DNA of 64,000 nt from an uncultured Massilia sp. (GTDB lineage: Bacteria; Pseudomonadota; Gammaproteobacteria; Burkholderiales; Burkholderiaceae): NCBI GenBank assembly GCA_946481275.1, contig CAMLMV010000005.1:1-64000 (forward strand), written 5' to 3'. Position 1 is the first letter of the stretch. Each line of letters starts with the position of its first letter. The notes beneath the pieces are model-generated. The model ran no database searches, was not told the DNA's origin, and worked only from the letters and a program-made list of their open reading frames with translations. This document shows positions 1 through 7,645 of the stretch, in pieces. The position numbers were made by a program, and so were the translations under genes.

Positions 1-1067
1 TGCAGGACATGGAGTTCTGGCAGTTCCACCCGACCGGCGTCGCTGGCGCGGGCGTCCTGATCACGGAAGGCGTGCGCGGAGAGGGCGGTATCCTGATTAA
101 CTCGAACGGCGAGCGCTTCATGGAGCGCTATGCGCCGACCCTGAAAGACCTGGCGCCGCGCGACTTCGTGTCGCGTTCGATGGACCAGGAAATCAAGGAA
201 GGCCGCGGCGTCGGCCCGAACAAGGACCACGTGCTGCTGGACCTGCGCCACATCGGCGCGGACACGATCCGCAAGCGCCTGCCGTCGATTCTCGAGATCG
301 GCCACAAGTTCGCCAACGTCGACGCGACGAAGGAACCGATCCCCGTCGTCCCGACCATCCACTACCAGATGGGCGGCATCCCGACCAACATCCACGGCCA
401 GGTCGTCGTCCCCGACGGCACCGGTTCGCAAAAGGTCGTGGGCGGCCTGTACGCGATCGGCGAATGCTCGTGCGTGTCGGTGCACGGCGCGAACCGCCTG
501 GGCACGAACTCGCTGCTGGACCTGGTGGTGTTCGGCCGCGCGGCCGGCAACCACATCGTCGCGCAGAACCTGAAGGAGCAGGGCAACCGCGCGCTGCCGA
601 AGGATTTCGCCGACTACGCGCTGGGCCGCCTGAACCGCCTCGAAACGTCGACCGGCGGCGAGAAGGTGCAGGACGTCGCGAACGCGATCCGCTCGACGAT
701 GCAGAAGCACTGCGGCGTGTTCCGCACGCAGGCGCTGATGGACGAAGGCGTCAAGGAAATCATGGCCCTGGACGAGCGCCGCAAGCACGTCTCGTTCAAG
801 GACAAGTCGAAGGTGTTCAACACGGCGCGCATCGAAGCGATCGAGCTGGACAACCTGATCGAAGTGGCCAAGGCGACCGTCGTGTCGGCCGCGGCGCGCA
901 AGGAATCGCGCGGCGCCCACGCCCACAGCGACTACGAGCAGCGCGACGACGAGAACTGGATGAAGCACACGCTGTTCTTCTCGGACGGCAACCGCCTGGA
1001 GTACAAGCCGGTCGTGACCAAGCCGCTTACCGTCGACACGTTCAAACCGAAGCCCCGCACGTTCTAA
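1..1067 (+). CDS. sdhA: Succinate dehydrogenase flavoprotein subunit, C-terminal part
   Basis: This is the FAD-carrying catalytic subunit of complex II, which oxidises succinate to fumarate on the cytoplasmic face of the inner membrane. The gene begins left of the window; the reading frame is open from base 3 and about 354 residues remain of a protein normally near 590. Visible family motifs are QFHPTG (substrate-binding His), TEGVRGEGG, the segment around [19 protein letters not shown] and [12 protein letters not shown], the last holding the active-site Arg and FAD contacts. The C-terminus is the usual Arg/Lys-rich FKPKPRTF type. sdhB follows after 15 bases, so the two are co-transcribed; sdhC and sdhD would be expected upstream, outside the window. 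Identity is essentially certain. Confidence 0.98.
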   Translation, partial: QDMEFWQFHPTGVAGAGVLITEGVRGEGGILINSNGERFMERYAPTLKDLAPRDFVSRSMDQEIKEGRGVGPNKDHVLLDLRHIGADTIRKRLPSILEIGHKFANVDATKEPIPVVPTIHYQMGGIPTNIHGQVVVPDGTGSQKVVGGLYAIGECSCVSVHGANRLGTNSLLDLVVFGRAAGNHIVAQNLKEQGNRALPKDFADYALGRLNRLETSTGGEKVQDVANAIRSTMQKHCGVFRTQALMDEGVKEIMALDERRKHVSFKDKSKVFNTARIEAIELDNLIEVAKATVVSAAARKESRGAHAHSDYEQRDDENWMKHTLFFSDGNRLEYKPVVTKPLTVDTFKPKPRTF

Positions 1068-1082
1068 TCTAGGTACCGAATA

Positions 1083-1793
1083 ATGGCACGCACAGTCCAC
1101 CTGAAAATCTACCGCTACGATCCGGACAAGGATTCGAAGCCCTACATGCAAGACGTCACCGTCGAGCTGAAAGACACCGACAAGATGCTGCTGGATGCCC
1201 TGCAGCGCATCAAGTCCGACGTCGACGACTCGCTGGCGCTGCGCCGCTCGTGCCGCGAAGGCGTGTGCGGTTCGGACGCGATGAACATCAACGGCAAGAA
1301 CGGCCTCGCCTGCACGACGAACCTGAACGAGCTGACGCAGCCGATCGTGCTGCGCCCGCTGCCGGGCCTGCCGGTCATCCGCGACCTGATCGTGGACATG
1401 ACCAACTTCTTCAAGCAGTACCACTCGATCAAGCCGTACCTGATCAACGACTCGATCCCGCCGGAGAAGGAGCGCCTGCAGTCGCCGGAAGAGCGTGAAG
1501 AGCTGGACGGCGTGTACGAGTGCATCCTGTGCGCGTGCTGCTCGACGTCGTGCCCGTCGTTCTGGTGGAACCCGGACAAGTTCGTCGGTCCTGCCGGCCT
1601 GCTGCAGGCCTACCGCTTCATCGCCGACTCGCGCGACGAAGCGACCAACGAGCGCCTGGACAACCTGGAAGACCCGTACCGCCTGTTCCGCTGCCACTCG
1701 ATCATGAATTGCACGGACGTGTGCCCGAAGGGTTTGAACCCGAACAAGGCCATCGGCAAGATCAAGGAATTGCTCGTGCGCCGCGCGATCTAA
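1083..1793 (+). CDS. sdhB: Succinate dehydrogenase iron-sulfur subunit
   Basis: This 236-residue subunit passes electrons from the SdhA flavin to ubiquinone through three Fe-S clusters. The N-terminal ferredoxin domain has the [2Fe-2S] ligands C57, C62, D65 and C77 ([10 protein letters not shown] then GLAC). The C-terminal domain has C147, C150, C153 and C214 for the [4Fe-4S] cluster and C157, C204 and C210 for the [3Fe-4S] cluster, in the [16 protein letters not shown] and [17 protein letters not shown] contexts. All ligands match the E. coli arrangement and the length is normal. It lies 15 bases behind sdhA and 90 bases before sdhE, and the gap to sdhE contains a small hairpin. Confidence 0.98.
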   Translation: MARTVHLKIYRYDPDKDSKPYMQDVTVELKDTDKMLLDALQRIKSDVDDSLALRRSCREGVCGSDAMNINGKNGLACTTNLNELTQPIVLRPLPGLPVIRDLIVDMTNFFKQYHSIKPYLINDSIPPEKERLQSPEEREELDGVYECILCACCSTSCPSFWWNPDKFVGPAGLLQAYRFIADSRDEATNERLDNLEDPYRLFRCHSIMNCTDVCPKGLNPNKAIGKIKELLVRRAI

Positions 1794-1830
1794 ACCCGGC
1801 TCATCGAACCGAAACAGTAAAACTACCGTA

Positions 1831-1847
1831 CTGCCGGCTTCCGGCAG
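1831..1847 (+). other. Intercistronic hairpin between sdhB and sdhE
   Basis: CTGCCGG and CCGGCAG form a perfect 7-bp stem around a 3-base CTT loop. No T-run follows, so it is not a canonical Rho-independent terminator. It could be an mRNA-stability element or attenuator between the abundant sdhB message and the sdhE-gltA part. Confidence 0.45.
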
Positions 1848-1883
1848 CCGGAGTATAGTGTTGACCCAACAACGGACTCTAGT

Positions 1884-2150
1884 GTGAATACGCATCAATC
1901 CGACCCCGCCAACCGTGCCCGCCTGCGCTGGCGCGCCCGCCGCGGCCTGCTCGAGAACGACCTGATCCTCACGCGCTTCCTGGATGCGCATGAAGAAACC
2001 TTGACGGACGAGGAAGTCGATGCGCTGACCCGTCTGCTGGACCTGGCGGATAACCCGCTGATGGACCTGCTGCTGGGGCGCGCCGAGCCCGAAGGCGAGG
2101 TCGACCTCCCGCACGTCCGCGCCCTCGTGGCGCGGCTGCGGCAAGCCTGA
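1884..2150 (+). CDS. sdhE: SdhE, FAD assembly factor for succinate dehydrogenase
   Basis: SdhE (YgfY family) is a small cytoplasmic protein that promotes covalent attachment of FAD to SdhA. The 88-residue product is the usual size and carries the family's RGxxE motif as R20-G-L-L-E24, followed by the helical stretch ending TRLLDLADNPLMDLLLGR. The start is a GTG; no better in-frame ATG lies upstream and the N-terminus it gives is the normal family length. The ribosome-binding site is weak, which would fit low expression relative to sdhAB. Its position directly between sdhB and gltA is a known betaproteobacterial arrangement. Confidence 0.93.
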   Translation: MNTHQSDPANRARLRWRARRGLLENDLILTRFLDAHEETLTDEEVDALTRLLDLADNPLMDLLLGRAEPEGEVDLPHVRALVARLRQA

Positions 2151-2213
2151 GCGAAACCGGAAGATTTCGTTTTATTTCGTCTTGTAGACCCACCTCCCAA
2201 AGAAGGAAGTGCC

Positions 2214-3515
2214 ATGAACATCTCTGATACCAAAGCCACCCTGTCGTTCTCGGACGGCAGCCCATCGGTAGACATGCCGATCTACAAAGGCACGATCGGC
2301 CCGGACGTCATCGACATCCGCAAGCTGTACGGCCAGACCGGCAAGTTCACCTATGACCCTGGCTTCATGTCGACCGCCGCCTGCCAGTCGGCCATCACCT
2401 ACATCGATGGCGACAAGGGCGAGCTGCTGTACCGCGGCTACCCGATCGAGCAGCTGGCCGTCAATTGCGACTTCCTGGAGACCTGCTACCTGCTGCTGAA
2501 CGGCGAACTGCCGAACGCCGCGGAAAAGGAAAAATTCGTCAGCACCGTGACCAAGCACACGATGGTCCACGAGCAGATGCAATTCTTCTTCCGCGGCTTC
2601 CGCCGCGACGCGCACCCGATGTCGGTGCTGGTCGGTACCGTCGGCGCGCTGGCGTCGTTCTACCACGACTCGCTGGACATCAACGACGCCAAGCAGCGCG
2701 AGATCTCGGCCATCCGCCTGATCGCCAAGCTGCCGACGCTGGTCGCCATGGCCTATAAATACTCGATCGGCCAGCCGTTCGTGTACCCGCGCAACGACCT
2801 GTCGTACAGCGCGAACTTCATGCGCATGATGTTCGGTAACCCGTGCGAAGAGTACAAGGTCAACGACGTCCTCGTCCGCGCCCTGGACCGCATCCTGATC
2901 CTGCACGCCGACCACGAGCAGAACGCATCGACCTCGACCGTCCGTCTGGCCGGTTCGTCGGGCGCCAACCCGTTCGCGTGTATCGCAGCCGGTATCGCCT
3001 GCCTGTGGGGCCCGGCACACGGCGGCGCAAACGAAGCCGCACTGAACATGCTGAAGGAAATCGGCTCGGTCGAGAACATCCCGGCCTTCATCGAGAAGGT
3101 CAAGGACAAGAACTCGGGCGTGAAGCTGATGGGCTTCGGTCACCGCGTGTACAAGAACTTCGACCCGCGCGCCAAGCTGATGCGCGAAACCTGCCACGAA
3201 GTGCTGAACGAACTGGGCCTGCAGGACGACCCGCTGTTCAAGCTGGCGATGGAACTGGAAAAGATCGCCCTGAACGACGAATACTTCGTGTCGCGCAAGC
3301 TGTACCCGAACGTCGACTTCTACTCGGGCATCGTGCAGTCGGCCCTGGGCATCCCGGTCTCGCTGTTCACCGGTATCTTCGCGATGGCCCGTACCATCGG
3401 CTGGATCGCCCAGTGGAACGAGATGATCGCCGACCCGGAACAGAAGATCGGCCGTCCGCGCCAGCTGTTCGTCGGTTCGACCGTTCGCGACGTGCCGACC
3501 ATCGACAAGCGTTAA
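2214..3515 (+). CDS. gltA: Citrate synthase (type II)
   Basis: This enzyme condenses acetyl-CoA and oxaloacetate to citrate, the entry reaction of the TCA cycle. At 433 residues it is the size of the hexameric, NADH-sensitive type II enzymes of Gram-negative bacteria. The catalytic residues are visible as H269 (GPAHGGAN), H310 ([13 protein letters not shown]) and D368 (NVDFYSG), at nearly the same positions as in E. coli (264, 305, 362). A good ribosome-binding site (GAAGGAAG) precedes the ATG. It closes the sdh cluster and is followed by a strong hairpin terminator. Confidence 0.98.
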   Translation: MNISDTKATLSFSDGSPSVDMPIYKGTIGPDVIDIRKLYGQTGKFTYDPGFMSTAACQSAITYIDGDKGELLYRGYPIEQLAVNCDFLETCYLLLNGELPNAAEKEKFVSTVTKHTMVHEQMQFFFRGFRRDAHPMSVLVGTVGALASFYHDSLDINDAKQREISAIRLIAKLPTLVAMAYKYSIGQPFVYPRNDLSYSANFMRMMFGNPCEEYKVNDVLVRALDRILILHADHEQNASTSTVRLAGSSGANPFACIAAGIACLWGPAHGGANEAALNMLKEIGSVENIPAFIEKVKDKNSGVKLMGFGHRVYKNFDPRAKLMRETCHEVLNELGLQDDPLFKLAMELEKIALNDEYFVSRKLYPNVDFYSGIVQSALGIPVSLFTGIFAMARTIGWIAQWNEMIADPEQKIGRPRQLFVGSTVRDVPTIDKR

Positions 3516-3535
3516 TCGAATCTTGTCGTGATCGG

Positions 3536-3563
3536 AAAGCGAGCCTGCGGGCTCGCTTTTTTT
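3536..3563 (+). terminator. Rho-independent terminator after gltA
   Basis: A perfect 10-bp stem (3536-3545 pairs with 3550-3559) with the stable loop TGCG is followed by a run of seven T. It lies 20 bases past the gltA stop and would end the sdh-gltA transcript. Confidence 0.92.
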
Positions 3564-3579
3564 GCGTCTCCGGCTAAAA

Positions 3580-3592
3580 TATACAGTGTATA
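3580..3592. promoter_or_regulatory. Palindromic operator candidate ahead of the DHFR-like/TetR pair
   Basis: TATACA-G-TGTATA is a perfect 13-base inverted repeat placed 14 bases before the first ATG of the pair and next to AT-rich DNA that could be the -10 region. A TetR gene is the second gene of the same transcription unit, so autoregulation through this site is the simplest reading. The palindrome is seen directly; the binding protein is inferred. Confidence 0.6.
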
Positions 3593-3606
3593 AATAAGGA
3601 GGCCTC

Positions 3607-4143
3607 ATGATCACGGGACATGTATTCATCGCCACCAGCCTGGACGGCTACATCGCCCGCCCCGACGGCGACATCGGCTGGCTGCTCGCCCGCGACGACC
3701 CGCGCGAAGACCACGGCTACAACGACTTCATCGCCGACAAGGACGCGATCGTGATGGGCCGCGGCAGCTACGAGAAGGTCGCGACGTTCGATCCCTGGCC
3801 GTATGACCGGCCGGTGCTCGTGCTGTCGCGCCAGCTGGCCGGTACGCCCGTGCCCGACCGGCTGCGCGGCAAGGTGCGCTTCGCGGATCTTTCACCGCTC
3901 GATGCCATGCGCGCACTGGAGCAGGACGGCGCGCGCCGGGTCTACGTCGATGGCGGCCAGGTCGTGCAGGCATTCCTGCGCGCGGGACTCATCGAGGACA
4001 TGGTCATCACGACCGTGCCGGTGCTGATCGGGGCGGGGCGTCCGCTGTTCGGCGAGCTGCCGGGCGACCACGACCTGGCCCTCGTCGCCAGCCGGAGTTT
4101 CCCGTCCGGCCTCGTGCAATCCACGTACCGCGTGTTGCCATGA
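3607..4143 (+). CDS. Dihydrofolate reductase-like / RibD C-terminal-domain protein
   Basis: A 178-residue protein of the DHFR-like superfamily related to the reductase domain of RibD. The opening strand and loop (FIATSLDGYIARPDGDIGWL), the VMGRGSYEKV segment and the late YVDGGQVVQAFLRAGLIED motif are typical of this group, which binds NADPH. The true substrate is unknown; stand-alone family members are often annotated only as dihydrofolate reductase family proteins. A near-perfect AAGGAGG ribosome-binding site precedes the ATG. The stop overlaps the start of the TetR gene by four bases (ATGA), so the two are translationally coupled, and a palindrome sits in the promoter region. Confidence 0.85.
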   Translation: MITGHVFIATSLDGYIARPDGDIGWLLARDDPREDHGYNDFIADKDAIVMGRGSYEKVATFDPWPYDRPVLVLSRQLAGTPVPDRLRGKVRFADLSPLDAMRALEQDGARRVYVDGGQVVQAFLRAGLIEDMVITTVPVLIGAGRPLFGELPGDHDLALVASRSFPSGLVQSTYRVLP

Positions 4144-4700
4144 CGCGTCCTCGCGGCCGTCCCGCGCGGGGGCAGGGCGTCACGCGCGACGCCATCCTGG
4201 ATGCGGCGCTGGCCCTGCTCGACGAGGATGGCGATGCCGGGTTGACGATGCGTTCGCTGGCGGCTCGGCTCGGTGTGACGCCGATGAGCCTGTATCACCA
4301 CGTGACCGATCGCGCGGGCTTGCTGCGGGCGCTGTCGGACCGGCTGTATGGCGACGTGCTGCAGGGTGTCGATGAGGCCGGCGGCCCCGTCGACGGGATA
4401 CGGATGCTGCTGACGCGCTATCACGACGCCGTCGCCGCACACCCGCAGCTGACGCTCGCGATTTTTGCCGAGCCGGCGGCCTTTGCCGGCGCGAGCAGGG
4501 AGATCACGGACCGCCTGACCGCGTTGCTCGCGACACTCACGCCGGCGCACCTGCTGTGGCGCGACATCCTCGTCGACCACGCGCACGGCAGCGGGCTTGC
4601 GCTCGTCGCCGCCCGTGGAGACTCGGCGCGGGTGGACGCGCTGCGTGCCGCGTACCGGCAGGCGCTGGATTGCCTGCTGGGGCAATTCGGCGAGTCGTAA
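4140..4700 (+). CDS. TetR/AcrR-family transcriptional regulator
   Basis: A 186-residue one-component repressor. The N-terminal helix-turn-helix region (about residues 14-60) shows the TetR signature TRDAILDAALALLDEDG, then LTMRSLAARLGVTPMSLYHHVTDRAGLL. The C-terminal ligand domain is helical with no recognisable ligand motif. Its start overlaps the upstream reductase-like gene by four bases. The likely target is the TATACAGTGTATA palindrome upstream of the pair, giving autoregulation and ligand-dependent induction of the reductase. The ligand cannot be read from sequence. Confidence 0.9.
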   Translation: MTRPRGRPARGQGVTRDAILDAALALLDEDGDAGLTMRSLAARLGVTPMSLYHHVTDRAGLLRALSDRLYGDVLQGVDEAGGPVDGIRMLLTRYHDAVAAHPQLTLAIFAEPAAFAGASREITDRLTALLATLTPAHLLWRDILVDHAHGSGLALVAARGDSARVDALRAAYRQALDCLLGQFGES

Positions 4701-4712
4701 AGCGGGACGCGC

Positions 4713-4928
4713 TCAGCGGCCGTTCGACGCCGCACCGCTGTTCCCGGCGCCGGCGTTATTGCCCATCGAGTTGTCGGCGCCGCCGCCGTTGCTGCCGTTC
4801 GTGCGCGACGTTGCGGCGGCGGTCTCCGCCGAGCTGCCAGTACCGCTGCCGTTCAGGTTCGTCGAGCTGCAGGCCGCCAGGGACATGGCAATCAGCCCGG
4901 CGATCAGTGCGCCTTGGTAATGTCTCAT
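4713..4928 (-). CDS. Small low-complexity lipoprotein
   Basis: A 71-residue protein with a lipoprotein signal peptide (GLIAMSLAACSS, lipidated Cys about residue 20). The mature part is almost entirely Gly, Ser, Asn, Ala and Thr, with no fold recognisable by eye. A good ribosome-binding site (GGAGGT) precedes the ATG, which supports a real gene. It runs convergently with the TetR gene. Similar tiny Gly/Asn-rich lipoproteins are common in Oxalobacteraceae, without known function. Confidence 0.7.
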   Translation of the reverse strand: MRHYQGALIAGLIAMSLAACSSTNLNGSGTGSSAETAAATSRTNGSNGGGADNSMGNNAGAGNSGAASNGR

Positions 4929-5056
4929 GATTACACCTCCGATGCATCGATGCGGCCATCATGGACACACGCGGCGCTGTTCAGAATAGGAGGTGTGCAA
5001 GTCGGCGTGTAGGACGTGCCGTACGATCACCTCGGTGGCGTGTGATACCGCCAATG

Positions 5057-5087
5057 AAAAAGGCCGCCGGATCGCCCGGCGGCCTTT
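5057..5087 (-). terminator. Rho-independent terminator for the DUF3297 gene
   Basis: A 12-bp stem (5059-5070 with 5076-5087) rich in G+C is followed, reading the minus strand, by TTTTT. It lies 26 bases past the stop of the minus-strand gene. Confidence 0.88.
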
Positions 5088-5112
5088 GCATGTCCACGTT
5101 ATCGACGAATGA

Positions 5113-5364
5113 TCAGAGAGCGTAATACGCCTCGACCGTACCTTTCAGCTTGATCAGCATTGGCCGACCTTTGCGGTCCAGGGTCTTGCCCGCGGCGACC
5201 TTGATCCAGCCTTCGCTCAGGCAATATTCCTCGACGTCCGTGCGGTCCTTGCCGTTGAAACGGATGCCGACCGGGTGCTTGAAGACTTCCGCATTGTGGT
5301 GCGGGCTCTTCGGGTCGATGGACAGGCGGTCGGGCAGGGGTGGGAGTTGGGTAGTATCGTTCAT
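5113..5364 (-). CDS. DUF3297 family protein
   Basis: An 83-residue cytoplasmic protein matching the DUF3297 pattern: PPLPDRLSIDPKSPHHN near the start, then VGIRFNGKDRTDVEEYC and the closing KLKGTVEAYYAL. Family members are short, soluble and widespread in Proteobacteria, with no assigned biochemical role. The ATG at 5364 is chosen because the family begins right there with MxDTTxLPPLPDRL; a longer frame upstream has unrelated sequence. It is a single-gene unit with its own terminator, divergent from the membrane protein at 5480. Confidence 0.85.
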   Translation of the reverse strand: MNDTTQLPPLPDRLSIDPKSPHHNAEVFKHPVGIRFNGKDRTDVEEYCLSEGWIKVAAGKTLDRKGRPMLIKLKGTVEAYYAL

Positions 5365-5479
5365 GGCCAGAATTATCCACGATTCCGTGCGCCTGCGCGA
5401 GCGCCGCATGACCTGTCCCGGTGGACGGAGTTGCAACATTTCGCTATCCTCGTCCGACTGTCAATTCGATTTACGTCAC

Positions 5480-6457
5480 ATGGAACAACTTTCGGGCAAT
5501 ATCTACCGGATCCCCCGGCGCTTCAACTGGCCCTTCGTCATCGGCGGCTTTGCATTCCTTTCCCTTGCGATCATGCTCTGGCGCTGGGGCGGCACCGTCG
5601 AGGATTCGCTCGCCTATTTCGATACGGCCCGCTGGGTGCGCGGCGAGATTCCGCTGCAGGACTTGCGCGCGCCGTTCCCGTACCGCCTCGCCGTCCCGGC
5701 CCTTGCGGCCTTGCTGCCCGGCGACATCCACAACACGTTTGCCGCGCTGAACTGGATCTTTGTCACCGCCACGGCCTGCCTCGCGACGGCCACCGTGCGC
5801 CGGATGGGATTCGGCACCCAGCGGGCGCTGGCGGCCGGGCTGCTCGTCGTGCTGTCGCTGCCCACGTTCTGGTATGCGCCTTACCTGCTCGTCGACCCGG
5901 GCGCCGTGTGCATGCGCATGCTGTTCGTGTTCGCCGTGCTGACGGGGCAGCCGCGCCTCGCGCTGGCCGCCGGTCTCGCGGCGACGGCCATTCGCGAGGA
6001 AAACATCCTGCTGCTGGGCTGGCTGCTCGTGATGCGCCAGGTCGCCGTCCCGCACGCCCTGGCCGCGCTGGCCGCGGCCGCCGGCTGGCTCGTCGTCGTG
6101 CGCTGGTGGCTCATCCCCGGCCTGCCGCACTACGTCTGGGCGCCGAATCTCGGCACCGTGCGCGCGCTGCTGGACGATACGCGGGGCCTGCTGTCGCTCG
6201 TCGGCTGCGCGGGCGTCGTGCTGCCGCTCGCGCTGGCCGGCATGCGGCGCGCGCCGCCGCGGCTCGCGCCATTGAAAAGCCTGCTCGTGCTGATGGCGTT
6301 GCCGCCGCTGTATGCGGCCCTGAGCGTGCGCGTCGAAGGGCGCATCGTGTGGAGCCTGTATCCGTTCCTGATCCCGTTCGCCGTCGCGCTGGGCCTGCCG
6401 CAGCGGGCCGAGACGGCGCCCGACGTGCGTCCGCTCAAGACGTCGCGCCGCGCCTGA
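5480..6457 (+). CDS. Multi-pass inner-membrane protein of unknown function
   Basis: A 325-residue hydrophobic protein with about eight or nine predicted transmembrane segments and a short basic C-terminal tail. The first periplasmic loop holds a conserved-looking acidic patch (GGTVEDSLAYFDTARW) followed by LRAPFPYRLAVPALAALLP, an arrangement seen in polytopic GT-C-like glycosyltransferases and related proteins. That resemblance is weak, and no function is assigned. The ATG at 5480 is preferred because upstream in-frame codons run through the divergent DUF3297 gene. The next gene follows after 25 bases and may be co-transcribed. Confidence 0.7.
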   Translation: MEQLSGNIYRIPRRFNWPFVIGGFAFLSLAIMLWRWGGTVEDSLAYFDTARWVRGEIPLQDLRAPFPYRLAVPALAALLPGDIHNTFAALNWIFVTATACLATATVRRMGFGTQRALAAGLLVVLSLPTFWYAPYLLVDPGAVCMRMLFVFAVLTGQPRLALAAGLAATAIREENILLLGWLLVMRQVAVPHALAALAAAAGWLVVVRWWLIPGLPHYVWAPNLGTVRALLDDTRGLLSLVGCAGVVLPLALAGMRRAPPRLAPLKSLLVLMALPPLYAALSVRVEGRIVWSLYPFLIPFAVALGLPQRAETAPDVRPLKTSRRA

Positions 6458-6482
6458 TCACTCTCCCGACAAGGACCCAAGC

Positions 6483-6977
6483 ATGAAGTCGCTCATCCTC
6501 GCGCTCATCCTCGCGTGCTGCCTGTTCGTGGCCGGACTGGCCCATGCCGCCGGCGTCGAGCCGGCCCTCGCGCAGCAGGTCAATGCCTTCGTCGACGGCT
6601 GGCACGACGACGCCGCGCACGCGCGCATGCGCTACTTCGACAAGATGGCGCCGGATGGCGTCTACATCGGCACGGACCGCACCGAGCTGTGGCAGCGCGA
6701 CGCGTTCCGCGAATGGGGCCGCAAGTACTTCGAGGGCAAGCAGGCCGCCTGGGTCTTTCATCCCACGCGGCGCAATGTCTACGCGACGGCGGACGGTTCC
6801 CTGATCTGGTTCGACGAATTGCTCGACACGGAAAACATGGGCCATTGCATGGCCAGCGGCGTCATCCGCAGGACGCCGGCCGGGTTCGAGATCGTGCATT
6901 ACCAGCTGTCGCTCGCGGTGCCGAACGAGGCGGCGAAGAAGGTGATCGAGGTCGTGAAAGCGGCCGAAGCCAGATAG
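6483..6977 (+). CDS. Secreted SnoaL/NTF2-like protein
   Basis: A 164-residue protein with a clear Sec signal peptide (residues 1-22, ending AHA). The mature part looks like a cone-shaped NTF2/SnoaL-like domain: AFVDGWHDDAAHARM early, then FDKMAPDGVYIGTDRTELW, WVFHPTRRNVY and a last strand GFEIVHYQLSLAVPN. Such domains bind small ligands or serve as enzyme scaffolds. Periplasmic versions without catalytic annotation are common, so no reaction is proposed. It lies 25 bases after the membrane protein. Confidence 0.72.
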   Translation: MKSLILALILACCLFVAGLAHAAGVEPALAQQVNAFVDGWHDDAAHARMRYFDKMAPDGVYIGTDRTELWQRDAFREWGRKYFEGKQAAWVFHPTRRNVYATADGSLIWFDELLDTENMGHCMASGVIRRTPAGFEIVHYQLSLAVPNEAAKKVIEVVKAAEAR

Positions 6978-7025
6978 GCCGGCACCCAGTCCACTGTGGA
7001 AATCCCGTAAAGACGCATTTCAGTA

Positions 7026-7057
7026 TTGATTTAGTTCGATCATATTATTAATATAAT
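7026..7057 (+). promoter_or_regulatory. AT-rich promoter candidate for the H-NOX operon
   Basis: A perfect TATAAT (7052-7057) sits in an unusually AT-rich island, 46 bases before the GTG start of the H-NOX gene. The best upstream hexamer (TTGATT, 7026-7031) is spaced 20 bases away, longer than ideal, so only the -10 is convincing. Confidence 0.4.
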
Positions 7058-7102
7058 TCAACACGAATAATCATTCTTGCAATACGTCCAGATAGGGAAG
7101 CA

Positions 7103-7645
7103 GTGAAAGGCATCATTTTTAATTTGTTGGAAGAGGCCGTCAGCAGCACGTACGGCGCCGCCGCGTGGGATCGACTGCTCGATGCCGCCGGCCTGGAAGG
7201 AGCCTACACGTCGCTTGGCAGTTATGACGACGCCGAGATCGCCGCCCTGGTGCGCGTGGCCGCGGATGCCCTGGAGATTCCGGAAGAGACCGTGCTGCGC
7301 TGGTTCGGCCGCAGGGCCATGCCGCTGCTGGCGCGGCGCTATCCGGTGTTCTTCGACAGCCATGCGAACGTGCGCAGTTTCCTGCTGAGCCTGAACAGCA
7401 TCATCCACCCCGAGGTCTGCAAGCTCTATCCCGGCGCACGGACGCCCGTCTTCGATTTCGACACGAGCACGGCCGGCATGCTGAAGATCGGCTACAACTC
7501 GCCGCGCCGCCTGTGCGCGCTCGCCGATGGGTTCCTGCACGGTGCGGCCACGCATTTCGGTGAACGGATCGACCTCGAGCAGCACGAGTGCATGCACCGC
7601 GGCGATGCCCGCTGCGTGTTCCACGTGCGCATCGAACCGACATGA
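7103..7645 (+). CDS. H-NOX heme nitric-oxide sensor
   Basis: A 180-residue heme NO/oxygen-binding domain protein. The diagnostic residues sit at the canonical positions: proximal heme ligand H102 (SIIHPEVCKLYPGARTP), P115, and the propionate-binding YxSxR motif as Y131-N-S133-P-R135. The distal-pocket Tyr at position 140 of O2-binding members is Leu here, so NO-selective, non-O2-binding behaviour is expected. C138, H161, C163 and C171 resemble the Cys3His zinc site known from Shewanella H-NOX. The start is GTG with an AGGGAAG ribosome-binding site. The stop overlaps the start of the GGDEF-EAL gene (ATGA), the standard genetic sign that the sensor controls that c-di-GMP enzyme. Confidence 0.93.
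   Translation: MKGIIFNLLEEAVSSTYGAAAWDRLLDAAGLEGAYTSLGSYDDAEIAALVRVAADALEIPEETVLRWFGRRAMPLLARRYPVFFDSHANVRSFLLSLNSIIHPEVCKLYPGARTPVFDFDTSTAGMLKIGYNSPRRLCALADGFLHGAATHFGERIDLEQHECMHRGDARCVFHVRIEPT

Noticed and set aside
2172..3635. 487-codon open frame antisense to gltA
   Set aside because: Shadow of a highly biased GC-rich gene; it runs through the gltA terminator and has no recognisable domain.
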